From positions 1-8,731 of the forward strand of contig JAFCZY010000052.1 of the NCBI GenBank assembly GCA_019314105.1: 8,731 bases of DNA. The letters are read 5' to 3'. Under the pieces are notes generated by a model. The model did not search any database, was not told the origin of the DNA, and was given only the letters and a program-made list of their open reading frames with translations. Positions within the stretch are counted from its first letter, which is position 1; each line of letters starts with the position of its first letter. Source of the stretch: Deltaproteobacteria bacterium. GTDB taxonomy: Bacteria; Desulfobacterota; Desulfobacteria; Desulfobacterales; Desulfobacteraceae. The position numbers were made by a program, and so were the translations under genes. Below, piece by piece: positions 1 to 5,500 of this stretch.

Positions 1-1
1 G

Positions 2-574
2 GCAATTTGTATTATCATTATCGGGCAATTGTTTGATTTATTTGACGGTCGTATGGCGCTAAAGCACGGTGGAACCAAATATGGTCCTTATCTGGATGAT
101 ATTGCGGATTTTGTCAGCTTTGGACTGGCGCCGGCCTATGTGATTATAGAAATAGGCGGTTCACTGGCATGGGGAATCGCCAGTATTTTTATTATTGGGG
201 TTGCCTTTCGCCTTATCCGGTTTGTTGCAATAGATAAAAAACGGACTGATCTTCCTGAGGGCATCTTCAACGGACTCCCAAGTCCTGCAGGCGCATTAAT
301 CGTTTTAGGCGCATCCCTTGTTGCACCGCCAGCCATATTGTGGGGCATCACCTGTGTCTCTGTCGGATTAATGATAAGTCATATCCGGTTTGTCCATTTT
401 GGACGGGTAATCCTTAAGCAGATCCCTAAACCCATTTTTTTTCTGACCAGCGCATCAATTATCATTACCCTTTCGTTTATTTTTAAAACAAAAAATGCTG
501 AGATGTTTGGATATCTGATTCTGGGATCTGTCCTTGTTTATATGGTTGTCGGCAGAAAATGGATACGCCAATAG
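2..574 (+). CDS. pssA: CDP-diacylglycerol--serine O-phosphatidyltransferase, 5'-truncated by the window edge
   Basis: Integral membrane CDP-alcohol phosphatidyltransferase, most likely making phosphatidylserine from CDP-diacylglycerol and L-serine as the precursor of phosphatidylethanolamine. The frame is open from base 2 and continues leftward, so the TTG at 29 is not a real start; about 190 codons are visible. Near the visible N-terminus lies the metal/CDP-binding region DLFDGRMA followed by GPYLDDIADFVSFGLAPA, which matches the family pattern DG-x2-A-...-G-x3-D-x3-D, with spacing one residue shorter than the commonest form. The stretch NGLPSPAGA after RLIRF is typical of phosphatidylserine synthases rather than phosphatidylglycerophosphate synthases. 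About four further hydrophobic segments follow, ending in a short basic tail (GRKWIRQ). The stop (TAG) is 23 nt from the stop of the convergent dpaL, with no clear terminator between them. The family is clear; the serine specificity is inferred from these motifs. Confidence 0.85.
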   Translation, partial: AICIIIIGQLFDLFDGRMALKHGGTKYGPYLDDIADFVSFGLAPAYVIIEIGGSLAWGIASIFIIGVAFRLIRFVAIDKKRTDLPEGIFNGLPSPAGALIVLGASLVAPPAILWGITCVSVGLMISHIRFVHFGRVILKQIPKPIFFLTSASIIITLSFIFKTKNAEMFGYLILGSVLVYMVVGRKWIRQ

Positions 575-597
575 TGACCCTCTTTGAACTATTTCTG

Positions 598-1782
598 TTA
601 AGACCAGACAACCTCACGATACGCTTCCGGGTCAGTAGCTCCCTCTGTCGAAAACAATAATATTTTAGAATTATTCGTTATACACAGATCTTCTTTTAAA
701 TGACTATACCGCTTATTGGAAAGCAGTTCGTAAACCAGCCCAAGCGTTACCGCACCAGACTCACCGGATATAATTGCCTGGTCACCAGCCAAAGGGTTTC
801 CAAGAACCCTCATTCCCCGCCGGGCCACATCATCTGAACATTTAATAAAAGCGCTTGCAGCAGCAGTTAGTATTGGCAACCCTATATGGCTGGGCTCACC
901 ACAAGCAAGACCGGCCATAATAGTTGGCAAATCACCCGTCACCTTAAAAGGCTTACCGTCACACGATTTTATTGACTCATAGAGACAGGGCGCACCGTGA
1001 GGTTCAACCACTACAAATATGGGTGTTGTTTTATCAGTGAAACTGCATAAGCAGGCTAAAATGGCCGCAGCCAAAGACCCGACACCCGCTTGTAAAAAAA
1101 CATGTGTTGGCCATATTTCTTGTTCCTGGCAAAGAAATTCAGTTATCAATGTGAAATAACCCTGCATAATATGTATCGGTACTTCCTCGTACCCGGCCCA
1201 TGAGGTATCCTGTAACAAAATCCACCCATTCTCTTTTGCCGTTTTTTCAGCATAAATAACCGTGTCATCATAATTTTGATTTATAATTGATGCCTCAGCT
1301 CCAAATTGCTTTATTGCTTTTAACCGTGCCAAAGAGGAGCCTTTCGGCAGGTACACAACAGCTTTGCAGCCAAATTTTTCCGCTGTCCAGGCGACAGCCC
1401 TGCCGTGGTTACCATCTGTTGCAGTAGCAAATGTGATTTTTTTAAATTTAGATTGCTCAGACACGATTCTTTCAAAAGTCAATTCATCGTCATTCAAATT
1501 CAATTCATTTCCTATAACCTTAGCGATAGCATAACTGGCACCTAAAACTTTAAATGCATTTAAATCAAAGCGTTGGCTTTCGTCTTTGACGAGCAATCCC
1601 TCAATTCCAAGTTTATCAGCAAGCGAAGACAACCTGATAAGTGGTGTCGGCTTATAGTTGGGCAGGCTTTTATGGAAATTAACCACACTCACAGCTATCT
1701 TATCATTAGCAAAATTAAATAATGAGGCATCATGCTTGTGTTGTGTGTCATTCAACTGACAGGAAATATTTCGATCAGTCAT
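598..1782 (-). CDS. dpaL: Diaminopropionate ammonia-lyase (PLP-dependent)
   Basis: Cytosolic fold-type II PLP enzyme that degrades 2,3-diaminopropionate to pyruvate and two ammonia. The 394-residue length matches the family. Visible motifs in order: YKPTPLIRL (about 43-51), VKDESQRFDLNAFK (65-78) with the PLP-binding lysine at K78, ATDGNHGR (121-128) with D123, QDTSWAGYE (191-199) with D192, IMQGY (205-209), THVFLQAGVGS (226-236), TIMAGLACGEP (287-297) and SGESGAV (339-345). K78, D123 and D192 correspond to the catalytic Lys and the two acidic residues described for the E. coli/Salmonella enzyme (K77, D120, D189); the interval between the two Asp is identical. One departure is RFDLNAFK, where I recall RFGLNAFK as usual. 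The start is supported by AAGGA six bases upstream of ATG. It lies downstream of a GNAT remnant in the same orientation; no partner gene (transporter, carbamoyltransferase) is beside it, so it looks like a lone catabolic gene. Confidence 0.92.
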   Translation of the reverse strand: MTDRNISCQLNDTQHKHDASLFNFANDKIAVSVVNFHKSLPNYKPTPLIRLSSLADKLGIEGLLVKDESQRFDLNAFKVLGASYAIAKVIGNELNLNDDELTFERIVSEQSKFKKITFATATDGNHGRAVAWTAEKFGCKAVVYLPKGSSLARLKAIKQFGAEASIINQNYDDTVIYAEKTAKENGWILLQDTSWAGYEEVPIHIMQGYFTLITEFLCQEQEIWPTHVFLQAGVGSLAAAILACLCSFTDKTTPIFVVVEPHGAPCLYESIKSCDGKPFKVTGDLPTIMAGLACGEPSHIGLPILTAAASAFIKCSDDVARRGMRVLGNPLAGDQAIISGESGAVTLGLVYELLSNKRYSHLKEDLCITNNSKILLFSTEGATDPEAYREVVWS

Positions 1783-1840
1783 TGTAAATCCTTAGTATCT
1801 GAGAGTTCGTTATAGTTATTTGAGTCACTTTTTTATGACT

Positions 1841-2005
1841 TCAGCCCAGGCTGATTTTTTCCATATAGATATGTTCAATGTTTACTTCAATATAGGGATC
1901 ACCATAGACAAAAAACCCCAGTTTTTTGTAAAACCCGACTGCATGTTTTTGAGCACCAAGATAGACTCTTTTCATCTTTCTGTTTTCTGCCTCTTTGACT
2001 ATTGC
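1841..2005 (-). pseudogene. Remnant of a GNAT acetyltransferase (C-terminal 54 codons only)
   Basis: Immediately after the TAA of the MaoC gene, in the same reading frame, 54 codons remain open before a TGA at 1843-1841. The translation begins AIVKEAENRKMKRVYLGAQK, continues HAVGFYKKLGFFVYGD and PYIEVNIEHIYMEK, and ends ISLG. This is the last third of a GNAT N-acetyltransferase: the RVYLGAQ strand, the HAVGFYKKLGF helix-strand element, and a closing IxHIYM strand as in ElaA-like members. The N-terminal half and the acetyl-CoA-binding motif A (Q/R-x-x-G-x-G/A) are absent; the bases upstream are the intact end of the MaoC gene. An internal ATG at 1975-1973 exists but has no good ribosome binding site, and 44 residues could not form a GNAT fold. 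I read it as a deletion or insertion scar: an older GNAT gene lost its 5' part. The translation is seen directly; the family call comes from motif recognition, and the history is inferred. Confidence 0.75.
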
Positions 2006-2461
2006 TTACTCTTTCTTAGTGACTATCATGGTCGTCTGGTATTCGATTACCTGCTGATCACGCTGGTTATAGGTTTTGTTTTTGTATATAAACAGGAACT
2101 TTTTCGGGTCTTTGGTGGAACGAAGTTCAACCACTTCTGCATCAGCCCTGAGGGTATCCCCAAATAACACCGGAGAGGTGATCTTCATGTTGTCGACGCC
2201 AATGTAAGCATAGATTTCATATCCGTCCCGGGCCAGAAGTTCTGCAATATTGTCCGCATGGTGGACCAAACCGTCTGCGACGGCAAATATGACCGGGCCC
2301 GCCAGAGAGCGTTCCTTGAACCAGGTTCCTTTAGCATACTCGGAATTGCTGTGAACTGCCATATTGAACCAGGTGAGCTGATGTAGGATGGAGAAGTCCC
2401 CCACATCAAGCGTTCTGCATACACGACAAGGAATTTTAGTACCTGCTGTTACGTTACCCAT
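2006..2461 (-). CDS. MaoC-fold acyl-CoA hydratase/dehydratase, mesaconyl-CoA hydratase-like
   Basis: A 151-residue single hot-dog (MaoC) domain protein, presumably adding water to or removing it from a short-chain CoA thioester in the cytosol. The overall pattern follows the beta-methylmalyl-CoA dehydratase/mesaconyl-CoA hydratase type: CRTLDVGD (15-22), HSNSEYAKG (37-45), SLAGPVIFAVADGL (52-65), SPVLFGDTLRADAEVVEL (96-113), then NQRDQQVIEY (132-141) and a closing TMIVTKK strand. The usual catalytic stretch GD-x-NP-x-H appears here as WFNMAVH (31-37): His37 is kept, but the Asp and Asn-Pro are not in their normal places, so activity and substrate are uncertain. The start is ATG preceded by AGAGGAG with a rather long spacing of about 10. 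It sits 59 bp downstream of acuI on the same strand and is probably co-transcribed, which suggests a paired hydratase-reductase step. The GNAT remnant follows directly in frame after its TAA. Confidence 0.75.
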   Translation of the reverse strand: MGNVTAGTKIPCRVCRTLDVGDFSILHQLTWFNMAVHSNSEYAKGTWFKERSLAGPVIFAVADGLVHHADNIAELLARDGYEIYAYIGVDNMKITSPVLFGDTLRADAEVVELRSTKDPKKFLFIYKNKTYNQRDQQVIEYQTTMIVTKKE

Positions 2462-2520
2462 AAAATAATGACTCCTCTTAATATTGTTTTCTGTTTATCC
2501 CTATTGATATTCTAACTGTA

Positions 2521-3525
2521 TCAGGCGTTGACATCGACCACAATGTGCCCGGTAATATTACCTGCCAGGATTTCCCTGGCGTACTGGGGAACCTCATCGA
2601 GTTTTATTACTTTATTGATTTTGTCCAGGGCTGTGTCGGGGATATCTGTCACTAATCGCTCCCAGGCTGCTATTCTTCTTGGAGTAGGGCATGATACCGA
2701 ATCAACCCCTCTCAGGCTAACCCCCCTCAAAATAAATGGCATTACTGTAATGGGCAGATCGAACCCTCCTGCCAGTCCGCAGGCCGCCACACATCCGGCA
2801 TAATTCATCTCAGAAATGATCCGGGCGAGTACGTTACTGCCGACGGTATCAACTGCACCGGCCCATTTCTGGGTTTCAAGAGGTGCTGGTTTTTCCGACC
2901 ATTCTTTACCGCCGGCAAACTCTTTGGCTCCGATTTGCCTCAAAAAATCGTGGGTAACCTCCTGCCCCGCTTTGGTGAGGGCAGTTACTTCATAGCCAAG
3001 TTTGGCAAGAATGGCTACCGCGTTGCTGCCCACTCCACCAGCGGCACCGGTGACAATGATCGGGCCACTGTCCGGTTTTACCCCGGCTTCTTCCAGGGTC
3101 ATGGTTAAGAGCATAGCCGTGTAGCCGACAGTACCGATGGCCATAGCCTTCCTGGTGTCCATTCCTTTGGGAAGGGGGATCAAAAAATCAGATTTGACCC
3201 TGGCCATCTGCGCATAACCACCCCAGTATCTCTCTCCCACACCCCATCCATTTAATATCACCTGGTCGCCGGGTTTGAAATTGGGAGACTTCGATTCAAC
3301 CACAGTTCCTGACAGATCAAGGCCGGGTACTATCGGAAAAATGCGAAATATTTTATTGCGGTTTGCAAATCCCAGGCCCTCTTTATAATTCAAGGTGGAA
3401 TAGTCTACTTGAATCAGCACATCTTCCCGGGGGAGATCTGCAAGTGTCAGCTGCTTCACCGTCGCCACCAGTTGGCCTTCACCTTTCTCTACCACAAGCG
3501 CTTTAAAGGTTCTTTCATTTGTCAT
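2521..3525 (-). CDS. acuI: Acrylyl-CoA reductase (NADPH), AcuI/YhdH family
   Basis: Zinc-independent medium-chain dehydrogenase/reductase of 334 residues that, in characterised relatives, reduces acryloyl-CoA to propionyl-CoA with NADPH. Seen: DYSTLNYKEGL (41-51), PGLDLSGTV (67-75), NGWGVGERYWGGYAQ (92-106), the Rossmann segment TGAAGGVGSNAVAILAKLGY (159-178), WAGAVDTVGS (221-230), and the AcuI-style end GNITGHIVVDV (322-332). No catalytic-zinc Cys/His set or structural-zinc cysteine cluster is seen. A GTG nine bases further upstream (3534) is in frame, but it overlaps the ribosome binding site AAGGAG, which is correctly spaced (8 nt) for the ATG at 3525, so I use the ATG. It precedes the MaoC gene by 59 bp; a hydratase and an enoyl-CoA reductase together suggest turnover of a 3-hydroxyacyl-CoA such as 3-hydroxypropionyl-CoA. 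G+C is visibly higher here (35 of 60 bases over 3001-3060) than in the rhomboid gene (21 of 60 over 4021-4080). Confidence 0.88.
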   Translation of the reverse strand: MTNERTFKALVVEKGEGQLVATVKQLTLADLPREDVLIQVDYSTLNYKEGLGFANRNKIFRIFPIVPGLDLSGTVVESKSPNFKPGDQVILNGWGVGERYWGGYAQMARVKSDFLIPLPKGMDTRKAMAIGTVGYTAMLLTMTLEEAGVKPDSGPIIVTGAAGGVGSNAVAILAKLGYEVTALTKAGQEVTHDFLRQIGAKEFAGGKEWSEKPAPLETQKWAGAVDTVGSNVLARIISEMNYAGCVAACGLAGGFDLPITVMPFILRGVSLRGVDSVSCPTPRRIAAWERLVTDIPDTALDKINKVIKLDEVPQYAREILAGNITGHIVVDVNA

Positions 3526-3533
3526 ACCGTGCA

Positions 3534-3540
3534 CTCCTTC
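3534..3540 (-). promoter_or_regulatory. Ribosome binding site that decides the acuI start
   Basis: On the minus strand GAAGGAG is followed by TGCACGGT and ATG (3525). The in-frame GTG (3534-3532) begins on the last G of this site, so it cannot be served by it. This fixes the start at the ATG and trims three residues (MHG) from the longest frame. Confidence 0.7.
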
Positions 3541-3544
3541 ATTT

Positions 3545-3571
3545 ATTATAAGAGGATATTGGAAAAATCAA
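3545..3571 (-). promoter_or_regulatory. Possible acuI promoter
   Basis: On the minus strand a perfect TATAAT (3550-3545) lies upstream of acuI, with TTGATT (3571-3566) as a candidate -35 box, but the spacer is only 15 bp. The -10 box ends just 5 bases before the ribosome binding site, so a normal transcript would start within or right beside that site. The sequence is AT-rich, and the match may be chance. Confidence 0.28.
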
Positions 3572-3593
3572 TCGGGGCAACCCCCTGTTTTTT
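3563..3593. terminator. Short GC hairpin with T-tracts on both sides, possible weak terminator
   Basis: Between the rhomboid and acuI genes GGGG (3574-3577) pairs with CCCC (3581-3584) around a three-base loop. Read on the minus strand it follows the rhomboid stop and is trailed by five T (3567-3563); read on the plus strand it is followed by TG and six T (3588-3593). The stem is only four pairs, so at best it partly separates the upstream pair from acuI. The better T-tract faces the plus direction, where no gene needs terminating. Confidence 0.25.
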
Positions 3594-4569
3594 ATAAAAT
3601 CGTATTTTTAATATTCACCGTAAGGTACATGTCCCCTTTTCTGCCATCTGGAAGGGATTTACCCATTCCGGAAAGTCTTAATCGAGTGCCGTGTTTTATC
3701 CCGGCAGGAATCTTAACCTTGTACAGGGGCTTATAAAATCCCCAGGGAATGGTCACCATTTTATGGGTACCGGCAATGGCCTCAATGGATGTAATATCAA
3801 TATTTCCATAAAGATCAGAGCTGTCCGCTTTGCCGGATGCAACAATCATTTGAAGCTTTGGAGTGCTCTTTTTAGCGGTAAATTGACTGATCTTCTGCTT
3901 TGTGCCGGTTTCCGGCAGTTTTTTGTTCAGCTTGACCAATACGAGCCCTGCTATAAATCCTCCGATATGTGCCCACCAGGCAATACCTGATCCGGCGGTT
4001 TCACCCGCTGCATTTAAAAACTGGATTAAAAACCAGACCCCAAGAAAAATAAATGCGGGTATTTCAACAAAAAAGGGTATGATAATAATGGGAATAACGG
4101 TTAAAATCTGTGATTTCGGATACAGTAGAAAATAAGCGCCCATGACACCGGCAATGGCGCCGCTGGCACCAATGGTCGGCACCATGGATACGGGATTCGA
4201 AAAAAAATGGGCTAGCCCTGAAATGATACCGCAAATCAAATAAAACCCTAAAAATCTTAATGAACCGAAATGTTCTTCGATATTGTCTCCAAAAATATAC
4301 AACGTCCACATATTTCCAATGAAATGTAAAAATCCACCATGCAAAAACATATAAGAGAAAATGGAAAACAGTTGATTGCCTGTTGAAAAATATTTGGATA
4401 CCTCATGGACTGTATATTTGGCCGGCACCAACCCATAAGAATAAAAAAAAGTTTTACTATCGAATCCGGTTTGAATTTGCAGGATAAACACCAGCAGGTT
4501 CATTCCTATGAGGAAATACGTCACGACAGGAACACAATTGGAGGGTTGTGTATCTCGAATGGGGATCAT
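3592..4569 (-). CDS. Rhomboid intramembrane serine protease fused to a DnaJ C-terminal-like domain
   Basis: 325 residues. Residues 1-215 are a rhomboid protease: the N-terminal signature MIPIRDTQPS, six or so membrane segments, FLHGGFLHFIGNMW with H82 and N86 (the HxxxN oxyanion motif), GASGAIAG with the nucleophile S136, and AHIGGFIAG with catalytic H201. The Ser-His dyad is complete, so proteolysis within the inner membrane is expected. After a polar linker (about 216-255) residues 256-322 resemble a DnaJ/Hsp40 C-terminal substrate-binding domain: DITSIEAIAGTHKMVTIPWG, then YKVKIPAGIKHGTRLRLSGM and GRKGDMYLTVNI. No J domain or zinc-finger repeats are present. The tail should be cytosolic if topology follows the six-segment plan. 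The start has an excellent GAGGAGG ribosome binding site and overlaps the stop of the upstream gene by ATGA, implying translational coupling. The substrate is unknown; a chaperone-like tail presenting clients to the protease is an inference. Confidence 0.88.
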   Translation of the reverse strand: MIPIRDTQPSNCVPVVTYFLIGMNLLVFILQIQTGFDSKTFFYSYGLVPAKYTVHEVSKYFSTGNQLFSIFSYMFLHGGFLHFIGNMWTLYIFGDNIEEHFGSLRFLGFYLICGIISGLAHFFSNPVSMVPTIGASGAIAGVMGAYFLLYPKSQILTVIPIIIIPFFVEIPAFIFLGVWFLIQFLNAAGETAGSGIAWWAHIGGFIAGLVLVKLNKKLPETGTKQKISQFTAKKSTPKLQMIVASGKADSSDLYGNIDITSIEAIAGTHKMVTIPWGFYKPLYKVKIPAGIKHGTRLRLSGMGKSLPDGRKGDMYLTVNIKNTIL

Positions 4570-5384
4570 TTAACCCTCCTCAATAGATGATCTTTTTCAA
4601 GATGTTGTTTAAACTGTTTTAAAATCTCCATGACAGCATCTTCAATGGTACACTTGTCATCCTTCATCTTAATGGAACACTCTTTTAAAAAGGGGGGATT
4701 CCCCCTGTCAAACCCTACACGTTGCCTGACATATTCCAGCAGTGTAAAATAGAGACTGTGGATATTGTGAGATTCAAGTCTTGCAATAAATATTTTGGTT
4801 TTTAACGGCAGATCGTCACACAGCGAATCTATGGCTTCTTTCAGGGTTTGAGGAAAATTCTCTTTAACAGGGCCTGCAGGAATGTGTTCTTTGAGACATT
4901 CATCCTGATGCGTATCCAGAAATAGAAGATAGAGCATGGTTTCGAGAATCGTTTTGACATCCATGTAAATCCCGGGATGATGGCTCAATCTGGGACCTGC
5001 TACATTTAAAGTTTGAATTTCATTTTCCAATATAAAAGATTTTAAAATAATGGATGCTTCAAATTCTTCTGTATTTAACAGATCAATATAACAATTCGGC
5101 CTGCCGATAAATTCTGCAAAACTTTGGGTAAGCTTTGATCCCCCGGTAAGCTCACCACGGGAGATAATCACAGTACCATGGGAATCAACGATATTCTGCT
5201 CTGTTCTGGCCCTGTAATCAGCCGTATCCATTTCATTCAACCGATATTTCAGCGGCAAGGGGCCTTTTTCCGTTTTGCGACCCTTTGGAATCCATCCGCC
5301 ATGTTCAATATTGAATTTAATGGCAACATCAAGCGCTGCCCTGTCTGCGCCGGTTTGTCCGCCTGAAATTATTTTTTTCAACAT
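4566..5384 (-). CDS. Putative molybdenum carrier-like (YpsA/MoCo-carrier fold) protein with unknown C-terminal extension
   Basis: 272 residues in two parts. Residues 1-155 match the putative molybdenum-carrier family, a Rossmann-like fold related to SLOG/lysine-decarboxylase-like proteins: IISGGQTGADRAALDVA (5-21), GGWIPKGRKTEKGPLP (29-44), YRARTEQNIVDSHGTVII (57-74), SRGELTGGSKLT (75-86) and NVAGPR (127-132). Family members bind a nucleotide or molybdenum cofactor; the glycine-rich GGQTGAD loop and GGSKLT are the expected ligand contacts. Residues about 176-272 are a predominantly helical, charged extension (TLKEAIDSLCDDLPLKTKIF, LESHNIHSLYFTLLEYVRQ) that I cannot assign. It is the first gene of the minus-strand block, and its TGA overlaps the ATG of the rhomboid gene. 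The ribosome binding site is mediocre (AAGGTGA about 12 nt from ATG). No molybdenum enzyme or cofactor gene lies in the window, so the family name should not be taken as a proven role. Confidence 0.75.
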   Translation of the reverse strand: MLKKIISGGQTGADRAALDVAIKFNIEHGGWIPKGRKTEKGPLPLKYRLNEMDTADYRARTEQNIVDSHGTVIISRGELTGGSKLTQSFAEFIGRPNCYIDLLNTEEFEASIILKSFILENEIQTLNVAGPRLSHHPGIYMDVKTILETMLYLLFLDTHQDECLKEHIPAGPVKENFPQTLKEAIDSLCDDLPLKTKIFIARLESHNIHSLYFTLLEYVRQRVGFDRGNPPFLKECSIKMKDDKCTIEDAVMEILKQFKQHLEKDHLLRRVK

Positions 5385-5419
5385 TTTATCGTATCATCAC
5401 CTTAAAAAAATCCTTTTAT

Positions 5420-5447
5420 ATCATAACAGTAAAGGGTATAACTTCAA
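5420..5447 (-). promoter_or_regulatory. Candidate sigma70-type promoter for the molybdenum-carrier-like/rhomboid pair
   Basis: On the minus strand TTGAAG (5447-5442) and TATGAT (5425-5420) are separated by 16 bp, a fair match to the -35/-10 consensus. Transcription would begin near 5413, giving a leader of about 29 nt before the ATG at 5384. It lies in the only sizeable divergent intergenic region of the window, where a promoter is expected. It is a visual match, and the sequence is AT-rich. Confidence 0.4.
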
Positions 5448-5467
5448 TACTATTTTGTCATTTGAAG

Positions 5468-5488
5468 TAATTTAATCTGATTAAATTA
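5468..5488. repeat. Perfect 9-bp inverted repeat, possible operator, upstream of the HD-domain gene
   Basis: TAATTTAAT (5468-5476) and ATTAAATTA (5480-5488) are exact reverse complements around the spacer CTG, 12 bp before the ATG of the HD-domain gene. The twofold symmetry and its place in a divergent promoter region fit a repressor or activator dimer site. An all-A/T palindrome could also be chance in this background, and as RNA it would form only a weak hairpin. Confidence 0.4.
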
Positions 5489-5500
5489 AAATAAGGTCCT

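Noticed and set aside
29..31. TTG as start codon of pssA
   Set aside because: The frame is open to the window edge, and the upstream residues (AICIIIIGQ) continue the expected membrane segment before the DG motif.
1823..1840. Short inverted repeat AGTCA/TGACT with a T-rich loop upstream of dpaL
   Set aside because: Only five base pairs and no proper T-tract after the stem; not distinguishable from chance.
1973..1975. ATG inside the GNAT remnant as the start of a real 44-residue gene
   Set aside because: No good ribosome binding site precedes it, and the product lacks the acetyl-CoA-binding half of the fold.
1820..2167. Plus-strand open frame of 115 codons
   Set aside because: It is antisense to both the GNAT remnant and the end of the MaoC gene, whose minus-strand translations match known families; the plus-strand product resembles nothing recognisable.
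3526..3534. GTG start for acuI giving three extra residues
   Set aside because: The GTG overlaps the ribosome binding site AAGGAG, which is well spaced for the ATG at 3525.
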